64,000 bases of DNA from Rhizobium sp. (GTDB taxonomy: Bacteria; Pseudomonadota; Alphaproteobacteria; Rhizobiales; Rhizobiaceae), in NCBI GenBank assembly GCA_028290545.1, contig JAQGJP010000090.1, positions 23,484 through 87,483 on the forward strand. The letters run 5' to 3'. The notes below the pieces were generated by a model that searched no databases, was not told the DNA's origin, and saw only the letters and a list, made by a program, of their open reading frames with translations. The position numbers and the translations under genes are program-made. Below are positions 10,851-19,295 of this stretch, piece by piece. Within the stretch, counting starts at the first letter, position 1; every line of letters starts with the position of its first letter.

Positions 10851-12263
10851 TTGGTGCAGCCCTTCCATGGAGTGAACGCCATTACCGAACGTGATACAAG
10901 CCAGGAATCGCTCGTTCCTGAAACGAAAAAGCTCCGGAACGACATGCGCGCGGTCATCATTGTGCCCGTGCTCAAGACTGCGCCTAGCCCCGAGGGTCGT
11001 GTCTCCCGCAGCAGTGAAAGCCGGCTGGAGGAAGCCATCGGTCTTGCGGGCGCCATCGACCTGGAGATTGCTGGCGGCATGATCGTCCAGGTCAGCCAGC
11101 CGAAGCCCGCAACTCTCATCGGCTCGGGCAAGATCGAGGAAATCGGCGCGCTGCTAGAGGACGGGGATGCAGGCCTGGTGATCGTTGATCACCCGCTGAC
11201 GCCGATCCAGCAGCGAAACCTCGAAAAGGAATGGAATGCCAAGGTCATCGATCGCACCGGCCTGATCCTCGAAATCTTCGGACGGCGCGCATCGACCAAG
11301 GAAGGTTCGCTACAAGTCGAACTCGCCCATCTCAATTATCAAAAGGGGCGCCTCGTCCGTAGCTGGACCCACCTTGAGCGGCAGCGCGGCGGTGCGGGCT
11401 TCCTTGGCGGTCCGGGTGAAACCCAGATCGAGGCCGACCGGCGGCAGCTGCAGGACAAGATTCTCAAGCTCGAACGGGAACTTGATCAGGTGCGCCGGAC
11501 ACGGCAATTGCATCGGGCCAAGCGCAGAAAAGTCCCGCATCCGATCGTGGCGCTGGCGGGCTACACCAATGCCGGCAAGTCGACGCTGTTCAACCGGCTG
11601 ACCGGTGCGGGCGTGCTGGCGGAAAACATGCTGTTTGCGACGCTCGATCCGACGCTTCGTCGCATTCGCCTGCCGCAGGGCCGCATGGTGATCATGTCGG
11701 ACACCGTTGGCTTCATTTCCGATCTTCCGACTCACCTCGTTGCCGCATTCCGCGCCACGCTGGAGGAAGTGCTGGAAGCCGATATGATTCTGCATATCAG
11801 GGATATGTCCGATCCGGACAATGCTGCACAGGCATCCGACGTGTTGCGCATCCTTGGTGATCTCGGCATTGAAGAGGGCGAGCGCGAGACCCGCATCATC
11901 GAGGTGTGGAACAAGATCGATCTGCTGGATCCCGAGACACGCGAGGCGGTGGTCGGCAAGGCCACGGCGACCGCCAATACGATCGCCGTGTCTGCTGTTT
12001 CCGGGGAGGGCATCGATGACCTCCTGGCGACGATCAGCCAAAGGCTGTCCGGAGTCATGACCGAAGTCACCGTGGTTCTTCCGGTCGAGAAGCTTTCCCT
12101 GCTCCCCTGGTTTTACCAGAATGCGATCGTCGATGAGCGCGAGGACCGCGAAGACGGGTCCGTCAGCCTCGATATCAGGGTGTCGGAAAATGAAGCGCTT
12201 GAAATGGAACGTCGTCTCGGCAACGGTCCTCAGGGTAACGCAAAGGAACCATGGGAAGACTGA
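10851..12263 (+). CDS. hflX: Ribosome-associated GTPase HflX
   Basis: HflX binds 50S and 70S ribosomes and splits stalled ribosomes after stress. The protein shows an N-terminal HflX domain with GSGKIEEIG and [10 protein letters not shown], the conserved [12 protein letters not shown] linker, then the GTPase domain with G1 [13 protein letters not shown]3 [10 protein letters not shown] and G4 NKIDLL. Length is up to 470 residues. The start is uncertain: TTG 10851 and GTG 10854 or 10872 are possible, and the first ATG, at 10944, sits right at the conserved MRAVIIVPV. It ends six bases from the convergent protease gene. Confidence 0.94.
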   Translation: MVQPFHGVNAITERDTSQESLVPETKKLRNDMRAVIIVPVLKTAPSPEGRVSRSSESRLEEAIGLAGAIDLEIAGGMIVQVSQPKPATLIGSGKIEEIGALLEDGDAGLVIVDHPLTPIQQRNLEKEWNAKVIDRTGLILEIFGRRASTKEGSLQVELAHLNYQKGRLVRSWTHLERQRGGAGFLGGPGETQIEADRRQLQDKILKLERELDQVRRTRQLHRAKRRKVPHPIVALAGYTNAGKSTLFNRLTGAGVLAENMLFATLDPTLRRIRLPQGRMVIMSDTVGFISDLPTHLVAAFRATLEEVLEADMILHIRDMSDPDNAAQASDVLRILGDLGIEEGERETRIIEVWNKIDLLDPETREAVVGKATATANTIAVSAVSGEGIDDLLATISQRLSGVMTEVTVVLPVEKLSLLPWFYQNAIVDEREDREDGSVSLDIRVSENEALEMERRLGNGPQGNAKEPWED

Positions 12264-12269
12264 GGTCGC

Positions 12270-12860
12270 TCAGACCCGGTACCAGATCAGCGGGTTTGCC
12301 GATGACTGGATCATGTGCCAGCTGAGTCCCGACTTGCGCCAGTTACGAACCGCATTCGTGAGGTTGTCGAGCACCATGTCGCCCTTGCTGGTGCGGACGA
12401 CAAGCACGAGATGGCCTTCTCCCCAGCTTGTATGAGCAATTGCCAGCCGAAGAGCCGACGCCGGCCAGCCCTGCTGGATCAGCGCGTGGCGTTTGGTAAT
12501 CGCATAATCCTCGCAGTCGCCGCTGCGTGGTGCAAGCGCCCATGTGTCGTTGCCGCTGTCGTTTGACGGGTTGATCTGGTTGTTGATACGACGGTTGACC
12601 GCCATGAGCTCGCGTTTTTTGGCCAGTGTCAATTCGACCATCTCAGGCCCGGTCGAGGCTGCGCATTCTCCGGGTGTCCTGGTGCAGAACATCACATGTG
12701 CAAAGGGAGCCACGGAACGGCGTTTTTCCTTGATGAACAGGGCGTCCATCGACTTGCCCTGGGTGCGGGTTGTCCCGCCCAGACCGAAGGCAGCGGCCGG
12801 TCCAGTAGTCACGAGGCTGGAAACGATCGTGGCGAGAATGATCTTGAACAAAGTCTTCAT
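12270..12860 (-). CDS. Secreted transglutaminase-like cysteine peptidase (BTLCP)
   Basis: This protein of 196 residues belongs to the bacterial transglutaminase-like cysteine proteinase family (PF06035). Residues 1-25 form a signal peptide ending in the run PAAAFG. The catalytic triad can be read as C116 in SGDCEDYA, H150 in WGEGHLVLV and D165 in MVLDNL. I chose the ATG at 12860 because the signal peptide starts there; the open frame to 13016 adds a non-hydrophobic extension. Homologues often sit beside c-di-GMP proteins and act like LapG on cell-surface adhesins. A GGDEF gene lies 1.2 kb away on the other side of the phosphatase, but no LapD-like gene is seen. Confidence 0.85.
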   Translation of the reverse strand: MKTLFKIILATIVSSLVTTGPAAAFGLGGTTRTQGKSMDALFIKEKRRSVAPFAHVMFCTRTPGECAASTGPEMVELTLAKKRELMAVNRRINNQINPSNDSGNDTWALAPRSGDCEDYAITKRHALIQQGWPASALRLAIAHTSWGEGHLVLVVRTSKGDMVLDNLTNAVRNWRKSGLSWHMIQSSANPLIWYRV

Positions 12861-13128
12861 CGGACGGATCCCGTTGATTATGTCATTCCGGATCGCCAGC
12901 AGGTGGCTCTGCGATGCCCGGCATATCAGGACCATAGCCACATCGGGTTGGATTTTTTTGAAACAGATCGCTAAGTTTTTAACGAAACGCCATTTATGGT
13001 CGGCGAATGAGGGCATTTATGAAACCGGGTGGCGCGGCAGATTCGTGTACGCGGATGCTTCCGCGCCCACATTGCGCCACTATATATATGCTTCCTGAAC
13101 TCAGGATCTTGTGATCATAGCGGGATAG

Positions 13129-13902
13129 ATGCTGAAATTCATCAAAGGCCTCATGGGAGCCAAGCCTGCACCGGTACAGCTCCGCGCGCGCATTTCCATT
13201 CCGCAGGAGAGAGTGGCGGATATCTTTGCGATCGGCGACATCCACGGGCACCTTGATTTGCTGCTGGCCGCAGAACAGCGGATTTTCGAGCGAATGCGCC
13301 AGTCGAAGCGACCTGCGCTGGTTGTTTGTGTTGGCGACTACGTTGATCGCGGTCCTGATTCCAAGGGCGTCATCGGACATCTCTGCAGGAAGCTGCCAAG
13401 GCCGTTCTACCGCATTTGCGTCTGCGGCAATCACGATGATGCCTTTCTCACCTTTCTGAAGGAAGATCGCTTCGATCCCGCCTGGCTTGAATTCGGTGGC
13501 GAGAAGACATTGATGTCTTACGGTGTCGATGCGGCTCACCTGCTGTCTATCGATCCAACAGGACGGCAGCTGAAGCAGGTCGCGCGCGATCACGTGCCGG
13601 TGGAACATGTCGATTTCCTGGTACAGCTGCCGGTGGCGCTCTCGGTCGGAGATTATCTGTTCGTCCATGCCGGCGTCCTGCCTGGACGGCCGTTGGCAGA
13701 GCAATCCGACTTCGACCTGATGTGGATGCGCGAGCCGTTTCTCACGCAGGGGTCCGGTTTGGCTGTCACGATCATCCATGGCCATACTCCAGGGACAAAT
13801 TTTCAGTTCGGCCCGAATCGCATCGGCATCGACACTGGCGCCTACATGACGGGAAAACTGGGCGTGCTGCACATCGGACCCGACGGCATCGAGGAAATTT
13901 AG
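13129..13902 (+). CDS. PPP-family metallophosphoesterase (Ser/Thr phosphatase-like)
   Basis: This cytoplasmic protein of 257 residues carries the three metal-binding signatures of the PPP phosphatase family in order: GDIHGH (36-41), GDYVDRG (69-75) and GNHDD (100-104). A later HAGVLPG and IIHGHTPG supply the remaining histidine ligands. Members hydrolyse phosphoprotein or dinucleoside polyphosphate substrates; the substrate here is not predictable. It stands alone, with an upstream gap of about 270 bases holding its promoter and a GC-rich hairpin downstream. Confidence 0.88.
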   Translation: MLKFIKGLMGAKPAPVQLRARISIPQERVADIFAIGDIHGHLDLLLAAEQRIFERMRQSKRPALVVCVGDYVDRGPDSKGVIGHLCRKLPRPFYRICVCGNHDDAFLTFLKEDRFDPAWLEFGGEKTLMSYGVDAAHLLSIDPTGRQLKQVARDHVPVEHVDFLVQLPVALSVGDYLFVHAGVLPGRPLAEQSDFDLMWMREPFLTQGSGLAVTIIHGHTPGTNFQFGPNRIGIDTGAYMTGKLGVLHIGPDGIEEI

Positions 13903-13962
13903 TTGTTTGTCGCTCGCCCGAGCGTTGACGATCAATGTGCGAGCAGGCAGAAAAGACATGAG

Positions 13963-13993
13963 GGCGGCGGCTGCGAGATGTGCAGCCGCCGCC
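13963..13993. terminator. GC-rich hairpin after the phosphatase gene
   Basis: GGCGGCGGCTGC (13963-13974) pairs perfectly with GCAGCCGCCGCC (13982-13993) around a seven-base loop. No U-run follows on the plus strand; on the minus strand CTCATGTCTTTT follows. It may terminate or protect the phosphatase mRNA 3' end. Confidence 0.5.
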
Positions 13994-14082
13994 GCACCTT
14001 AAATTTCTGCATAGAATCAGACTGATGCGATTCTGATTTATCGAATTTGCAGTATGTCGCAGGCGGCTCGGCGGACTTATTC

Positions 14083-15342
14083 ATGATGGCTTCCTTTAAT
14101 TTCACGGTGATGTCGTCTGAAGCAGCCATCTACTTTCTGGTGCTCATAATCCTGCTTCATTTCCGTCAGCGGATCGGCATCGGTGTCTTCATGACCGTGC
14201 TGGGCACGATGCATTTCCTCGAGACATATCTGGCCGCAAAATTCTACGTGGAATTGCCGTTCGGCGCAGTCTCGCCAGGTTCGGCGATGATGTTTACCGG
14301 CAAATTGCTGATGATCCTGCTGCTCTACATCAAGGAGGATGCGACCACGGTCCGCCAGTTGATCTACGGCCTGCTTGTCGGCAACCTAGCCTGCCTGTTG
14401 TTCGGCGTCATTCTGGGCCTGCATGCGGGCTCCGGTCCTGGCGGCGTGGTCATTGCCGATGAGAATTTCCTGCGGGAAATGGGCGTGCTGATGGTGTGGG
14501 GCACTACGCTGCTCTATCTCGATTCACTGGCGATAATCATTCTCTACGAGCGCCTTGGCAGATTTCTCGGCCGCCGCCTTGTTCCGCGCTTGTTCGTGGC
14601 CGGCGCCATGACTTTGGCTTTTGACCAGATCGGTTTTTACGGCGTGCTGCACTATCTGACCGGTGCCCCTGCCACCGTATTCTGGGCCGGCCTGTTCGCC
14701 AAGATCAGCATGGCCGCGGTTTATGCGGTCATGACGGCGATCTATCTCGCCCTGACGTTCGAGGAGCGCTTGACCACATCGGCATTGACGTTGACCGATC
14801 TCTTCAACGACCTGACCTATCGCGAGAAATACCATGATCTGCTGTCGCGCAGCGGTACCGACGCACTGACCGGTGCCCTGGATCGCGGCCGGCTGGATCG
14901 GGAAGGCACGGAGATGGTGCGGACAGCCATGCGAAGAGGGCGGCAGTTCAGCGTCATGGTCATCGACGCCGATCACTTCAAGGAGGTGAACGATCGCTTC
15001 GGGCATCTTGAAGGCGACGAGGTGCTGAAGAAAATCGCCGCGACATTGCAGCGATGCTTGCGGTCGGGCGACCGGCTGTTCCGCTTCGGTGGCGAGGAAT
15101 TCATCGTACTCGCCAATGCCGCAGGTCATGCAGAAGCTGTCGCAATGGCCGAACGCATCCGCCAGAACGTCGCGGACGGCGTCCGGGCGGGCAGCGTGGC
15201 GCCGGTTTCCATCAGCATCGGTGTCGCCACCGGCCCCGACCAGGGACAAAGCCTGATCGAGCTGATCTCGGCCGCCGACAAGTGCCTCTACCAAGCGAAA
15301 GCCGACGGCCGCAACCGCGTGCAGGGCGTACTGGGAGTTTAA
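14083..15342 (+). CDS. Membrane-anchored diguanylate cyclase (GGDEF)
   Basis: The N-terminal 235 residues are largely hydrophobic, with about seven segments that can span the membrane (for example IYFLVLIILLHF and LLVGNLACLLFGVILGL). A GGDEF domain follows, with TDALTGALDRG at its start, the substrate helix DADHFKEVNDRFGH, the active-site loop RFGGEEF (GGEEF at 336-340) and ISIGVATG. The loop is intact, so c-di-GMP synthesis is expected. The start ATG 14083 is chosen because hydrophobic sequence begins soon after it; the frame also opens at 14047. The 3' end overlaps mazG by four bases, tail to tail. Confidence 0.9.
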   Translation: MMASFNFTVMSSEAAIYFLVLIILLHFRQRIGIGVFMTVLGTMHFLETYLAAKFYVELPFGAVSPGSAMMFTGKLLMILLLYIKEDATTVRQLIYGLLVGNLACLLFGVILGLHAGSGPGGVVIADENFLREMGVLMVWGTTLLYLDSLAIIILYERLGRFLGRRLVPRLFVAGAMTLAFDQIGFYGVLHYLTGAPATVFWAGLFAKISMAAVYAVMTAIYLALTFEERLTTSALTLTDLFNDLTYREKYHDLLSRSGTDALTGALDRGRLDREGTEMVRTAMRRGRQFSVMVIDADHFKEVNDRFGHLEGDEVLKKIAATLQRCLRSGDRLFRFGGEEFIVLANAAGHAEAVAMAERIRQNVADGVRAGSVAPVSISIGVATGPDQGQSLIELISAADKCLYQAKADGRNRVQGVLGV

Positions 15343-16166
15343 CCGCGCTCGTTCTTCTTGGCGTCCTGCCAGAGTTCTTCCATCCTTTCGAGGCTCGCTT
15401 CTTCAAGGCCTTCGCCCGCGTCATTCAGGCTTCTTTCGATATGGCCGAAACGGCGTCGAAACTTCGTGTTCGTGCCGCGCAGCGCCATTTCCGGATCGGC
15501 ACCGACATGCCGGCCGATATTGACGGCGGCGAAAATCAGATCGCCCAGTTCATCGGCGATTTTTGACTTGTCGCCCGATGCGATCGCTGCACGGAATTCG
15601 GCGATCTCCTCCTCGATCTTGTCGAGGATCGGCTCCGGCTCCGACCAGTCGAATCCGACCCTGGCGGCCTGTTGTTGCAGTTTCAGTGCCTCGACCAGTG
15701 CCGGCTGGGCACGATCCACCGCGCCCAGATGTCCCGCCTTGAAATCCTCGACGATGCCACGCTTCGCACGGCGTTCAGCGCGCGTGCGTTTCTCCTCCGC
15801 CTTGATCTCGTCCCATTGCTTCTTGACCTTGGCTGGATCATTGGCGTCCGAGACCGCGAAAACATGCGGATGCCGGCGGATCATTTTCGCCGTGATCGCT
15901 TCGACCACGTCGCCGAAGGCGAACTCGTTCTGCTCCTCGGCCATGCGCGCGTGAAAGACGACCTGCAGCAGCAGGTCGCCAAGCTCATCGCGCAGATCGT
16001 CCAGATCGCCCCGCTCGATTGCGTCGGCAACCTCGTAGGCTTCCTCGATCGTGTAGGGCTTGATGGTTTCGAAATTCTGCTCGAGGTCCCACGGGCAGCC
16101 GGTGACCGGAGTGCGAAGTGCCGCCATGATTTCGATCAGGCGGCCGATATCCTTGGCGGGTCTCAT
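15339..16166 (-). CDS. mazG: Nucleoside triphosphate pyrophosphohydrolase MazG
   Basis: MazG hydrolyses NTPs and dNTPs to monophosphates, a house-cleaning role. The 275-residue protein has two tandem MazG domains. The first carries CPWDLEQ and the EEAYEVADAI / DELGDLLLQVVFHA metal-binding helices. The second carries KIEEEIAEFRAA and DELGDLIFAAVNIGRH. Both sets of EExxE and ExxD acidic residues are present. It starts seven bases after the deaminase gene on the same strand, so both probably share one transcript. Confidence 0.94.
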   Translation of the reverse strand: MRPAKDIGRLIEIMAALRTPVTGCPWDLEQNFETIKPYTIEEAYEVADAIERGDLDDLRDELGDLLLQVVFHARMAEEQNEFAFGDVVEAITAKMIRRHPHVFAVSDANDPAKVKKQWDEIKAEEKRTRAERRAKRGIVEDFKAGHLGAVDRAQPALVEALKLQQQAARVGFDWSEPEPILDKIEEEIAEFRAAIASGDKSKIADELGDLIFAAVNIGRHVGADPEMALRGTNTKFRRRFGHIERSLNDAGEGLEEASLERMEELWQDAKKNERG

Positions 16167-16173
16167 GCTTTTC

Positions 16174-16770
16174 TCAACTCAGCGGTATGGCGTTGCCGCT
16201 CTTGGAGGACTGGTAGGTGTTCGACATTTCGCCATAGGTAGCCTTGATTGCGTCGATGCGGTTGGCAAATTCCGCCTTGTGGGCGGTGGCGGAACTGGCG
16301 GCAAGATCGGCGATCCAAAAACTCTTCCAGAAGGCATTGTTGCGCTGGTAGCCGCCCGGTTCGAGCCCGAACACTTCCTTCAAAATCTTCAGGTCGTGGG
16401 GGATCGCGAAGGCGTCGCGGCTATCCTCGTGGCTGAAGAAATAGAAGAAATTGTCGAAGCCGGCCCAGGTGATCGCCGACATGCACATCGTGCAGGGTTC
16501 GTGCGTCGAAAGAAAGATCAGATCGCGCGTATCCGGTCTGTCGCCAAGCTCGTAGAAGCGCTTGAGCGTGTGGATCTCACCATGCCAGAGCGGATTTTCG
16601 GTTTCGTTATTGGTTTCGGCGATCACCAGCGACAGATCGGATTTTCGCAGCAGCGCCGCGCCGAACACTTTGTTGCCATCGGCTACGCCCCGCTGGGTCA
16701 GGGGAATGATGTCGTTTTCCATCACCGACAACAGGCGGGAAACGAGAGCGTCATTGAGGGGGTCGGACAT
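16174..16770 (-). CDS. Nucleoside deaminase-family protein
   Basis: This 198-residue protein has the zinc-dependent deaminase signature: HGEIH at 63-67 (zinc ligand H63, catalytic E65) and EPCTMC at 91-96 (zinc ligands C93 and C96). The long C-terminal extension after residue 110, rich in aromatic residues (FWKSFWIADLA), is not part of the core of cytidine or tRNA-adenosine deaminases. The family is secure but the substrate (cytosine, guanine, adenine or a tRNA base) is not. It lies upstream of mazG, another nucleotide-handling enzyme. Confidence 0.8.
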   Translation of the reverse strand: MSDPLNDALVSRLLSVMENDIIPLTQRGVADGNKVFGAALLRKSDLSLVIAETNNETENPLWHGEIHTLKRFYELGDRPDTRDLIFLSTHEPCTMCMSAITWAGFDNFFYFFSHEDSRDAFAIPHDLKILKEVFGLEPGGYQRNNAFWKSFWIADLAASSATAHKAEFANRIDAIKATYGEMSNTYQSSKSGNAIPLS

Positions 16771-16852
16771 GCGGGGGGCTCCGGAAGATGAGAGGCGACA
16801 TTAGCGGTAGAATGGATCGGATGGGAAGCATCCCGCACTGCGAATAAACATA

Positions 16853-17115
16853 TTATTGCAGAGGCCATTTCTGGGATGAATGGAGAATGCGGAGGATGTG
16901 GACTTCGTTCCGATCGACAGCCGTCCGACAGATCGCGACAAACAGCGTGTGTGGGATAACGAGTTCGCGCGATGCCTTACGACGTCCGGCTCTTCCCAGG
17001 AAGGGATAATCTGCAAGGCGATCGATAGCCTGGGAGATAAGCAAATCCTGTTCGATCGCCGCGCGTGGATTCGATCGAAATCCCGTCTGGCGCGCGTCAA
17101 CCAAACGATGCGCAT
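16853..17115 (-). pseudogene. ParE/RelE-family toxin, frameshifted
   Basis: The ATG at 17115-17113 overlaps the antitoxin stop, as in a toxin-antitoxin operon. It opens MRIVWLTRARRDFDRIHA, a ParE start, but this frame then leaves the family. The rest of the protein, NPRAAIEQDLLISQAIDRL through LVIPHTLFVAI to ILRILHSSQKWP, lies in another frame and ends at 16853. About five residues normally found between the parts are missing. Copies of the short word AATCCACGCG would fit a deletion between direct repeats. The reading frame of 263 bases is not a multiple of three. The toxin is therefore predicted inactive unless the sequence contains an error. Confidence 0.75.
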
Positions 17116-17318
17116 CAATGGGCTTTTTGCTTCTTGATGAGAGCCAACAGCTCTTCGCGTCTGGCTGCAGATTCTGCCAACACGTCCTCGTGCGAAATCC
17201 ACACCGCGTCCGGGCTGTCTGCCTCGGCAAGTCCTTCATCGACCATTCGCAGAAACCACTCGTCATAGGTCTCCTCGTGATCGGGCTTGGCACCGGAAAC
17301 AGGGGCATTCTTCGTCAT
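17115..17318 (-). CDS. Antitoxin, PaaA2/stability-determinant type
   Basis: This small acidic protein of 67 residues starts at ATG 17318, preceded by GAGG at a good distance. Its centre, YDEWFLRMVDEGLAEAD followed by ISHEDVLAESAARREELL, resembles the helical PaaA2-like antitoxins (stability determinants) that bind ParE-family toxins. It overlaps the toxin start by TGATG. Because the toxin frame is broken, the antitoxin may be a relic or may still counter another ParE in the cell. Confidence 0.72.
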   Translation of the reverse strand: MTKNAPVSGAKPDHEETYDEWFLRMVDEGLAEADSPDAVWISHEDVLAESAARREELLALIKKQKAH

Positions 17319-17529
17319 TTCGGAAACCTCGCTGTTCCGGTTGGTGATAAGATAACCCAATCCGGACGATTTTCAATCCGATAGGCGCGGAGAGAGCATC
17401 AAGATGGATATGCTCCTGTTCGCCAAAAACCGAGGAAAAGAATATACTTGGCCCGACAATGCCGGATTCCTGTTTCTTCACTTTTGCACTGCTATGAAGG
17501 ATAGTGCAGCCTCTCAAAAGGGTATGTCC

Positions 17530-18966
17530 ATGTTCGATCGTGATGATCAGCTTTCCGTATTTCCGGCCTTTTTCCGCGTCGAGGGGAAAAATGTGGCCGT
17601 GATCGGCAATGGTGACGAGGCTTTGGCCAAGGTGCGCCTGCTGTTGAACACCCGAGCCTCGATCACACTCATTGCAGATCGGCCTGCGGCGTCCCTGATG
17701 GCCTTGACGATCCAGAACGACATACGTCATGTTGCCCGCGCTTTTGACGCATCGTTGATTGAAGACATGACGCTTGTCTTCGCCGCGACCGGCGATCACG
17801 CCGAGGACCGCCGGATCACTGAGGCCGCACGCGAGCTGAAGATACCCGCCAATGCCGTCGATCAGCCTGATCAGTGCGATTTCCTGACACCGGCGATCGT
17901 CAACCGCGCGCCCGTGGCCGTGGCGATCGGCACGGAGGGGGCAGGGCCGGTGCTGGCGCAGATGATCCGTGCGCAGATCGACCAGATTCTTGCGCCGTCG
18001 CTGGGCCGGCTCGCCCGCCTCGCAGATCTTTATCGCGATGCGGTTGATCATGCATTGCCGAAGGGCATCACCCGAAGGGTGTTCTGGCGGCGGTTCTTCT
18101 CTGGCGATGTCGCCGCTGCGGTCAGCCTTGGCAGGATGCCGGAGGCGGAACGCCAGGCAACACGCTTGCTCAACACGATGAATGCCGTGAAAGGCCATGT
18201 CTGGCTGGTTGGCGCCGGGCCGGGTGCCGAGGATCTGCTGACGCTGCGTGCCCAGCGGGTGATGATGGAAGCGGATGCGATTGTCTATGATGCGCTGGTG
18301 CCGCAGGCGATCGTCGATATGGGCCGCCGCGATGCCGATCGGATTTCCGTTGGCAAGCGCAAGGGTTGCCACTCCAAATCGCAGAATGAAATCAACGATC
18401 TCCTGGTCGAGATGGGCAAGGCCGGCAAGCGCGTCGTGCGGCTTAAGTCCGGCGACCCGCTGATCTATGGCAGGGCGGCGGAAGAGATGGCGGCCCTGCG
18501 CGATGCCGGTGTCTCCTACGAGATCGTGCCGGGCATCACCTCGGCCTTTGCCGCTGCGGCGGATTTCGAACTGCCGTTGACGGTTCGCGGCGTCGCTTCG
18601 TCGCTGATCTTCACCACCGGCCATGACCTGACCGGTGATGTGTTGCCCGACTGGGCGAGTCTGGCGATTTCCGGCGCCACCATTGCCGTCTATATGGGCC
18701 GCAGCGTTGCCGCATCCGTCGCCGAACGGTTGATCGCCGCCGGCCTGCCGTCTGAAACCACCGTCGCCGTGATCGAAAATGCCAGCCGCCGCGACAAGCG
18801 TATGTTGCATGGCGTGCTTGCCGATCTGCCGGGCCTCGATATAAGAGACGATCTGACCGGGCCGGTGATGGTGATCATCGGCGATGCGGTGGCCGGCGCC
18901 AACCTTGACAATTCAGAGCCTTTGCTCTCCAGAGAGACGCAAATGGTGGACTTTACCGGAGCATGA
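17530..18966 (+). CDS. cysG: Siroheme synthase CysG
   Basis: CysG makes siroheme, the cofactor of sulfite and nitrite reductase. The N-terminal half is the NAD-dependent precorrin-2 dehydrogenase and ferrochelatase, with the Rossmann stretch KNVAVIGNGDEALAK. The C-terminal half (from about residue 220) is uroporphyrinogen-III C-methyltransferase, with VGAGPGAEDLLTL, VRLKSGDPLIYGR and VPGITSAFAAA. I chose ATG 17530 since AAAGGG lies eight bases upstream; ATG 17524 and 17494 and a longer open frame from 17404 are alternatives. The same C-methyltransferase product also feeds cobalamin synthesis. It is first in a block with DUF2849 and cysI. Confidence 0.93.
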   Translation: MFDRDDQLSVFPAFFRVEGKNVAVIGNGDEALAKVRLLLNTRASITLIADRPAASLMALTIQNDIRHVARAFDASLIEDMTLVFAATGDHAEDRRITEAARELKIPANAVDQPDQCDFLTPAIVNRAPVAVAIGTEGAGPVLAQMIRAQIDQILAPSLGRLARLADLYRDAVDHALPKGITRRVFWRRFFSGDVAAAVSLGRMPEAERQATRLLNTMNAVKGHVWLVGAGPGAEDLLTLRAQRVMMEADAIVYDALVPQAIVDMGRRDADRISVGKRKGCHSKSQNEINDLLVEMGKAGKRVVRLKSGDPLIYGRAAEEMAALRDAGVSYEIVPGITSAFAAAADFELPLTVRGVASSLIFTTGHDLTGDVLPDWASLAISGATIAVYMGRSVAASVAERLIAAGLPSETTVAVIENASRRDKRMLHGVLADLPGLDIRDDLTGPVMVIIGDAVAGANLDNSEPLLSRETQMVDFTGA

Positions 18967-18967
18967 C

Positions 18968-19246
18968 ATGGCCTTGCAGATTTTGACCGCCAACCGGCTT
19001 TCAGACGGCATTTCCGTCTGGTACGATGTCGACGGTCGATGGAATGAAAGCATTGCGCGGGCGGAGATCGCCCGCACCAAGGACGACGAAACACGGCTTG
19101 AGGCAATCGGCAAGCAAGCCTTCGCCGACAATCTCGTGCTCGACGTCAATCTGATCGATGTCGAGGAGGCCAACGGTTTCATCCGTCCGCTCAGGCTGCG
19201 CGAGCGCATCCGAGCCGAAGGCCCGACGATCGATTACGTGATCTGA
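18968..19246 (+). CDS. DUF2849 protein of the cys block
   Basis: This is a 92-residue cytoplasmic protein, starting with ALQILTANRLSDG and containing the conserved VWYDVDGRW and a C-terminal RLRERIRAEGPTIDY. I recognise it as the DUF2849 family, which in rhizobia lies between cysG and cysI. Function is unknown; by context it assists sulfite or nitrite reduction. The start ATG is one base after the cysG TGA, so translation is likely coupled. Confidence 0.85.
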   Translation: MALQILTANRLSDGISVWYDVDGRWNESIARAEIARTKDDETRLEAIGKQAFADNLVLDVNLIDVEEANGFIRPLRLRERIRAEGPTIDYVI

Positions 19247-19295
19247 TTGCGCGCATACAGCGTCAAGAAGTTACCTGGCTAAGGAATAAGACAGA

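Noticed and set aside
17263..18810. 515-codon open frame on the minus strand
   Set aside because: Antisense shadow of cysG; no recognisable motif.
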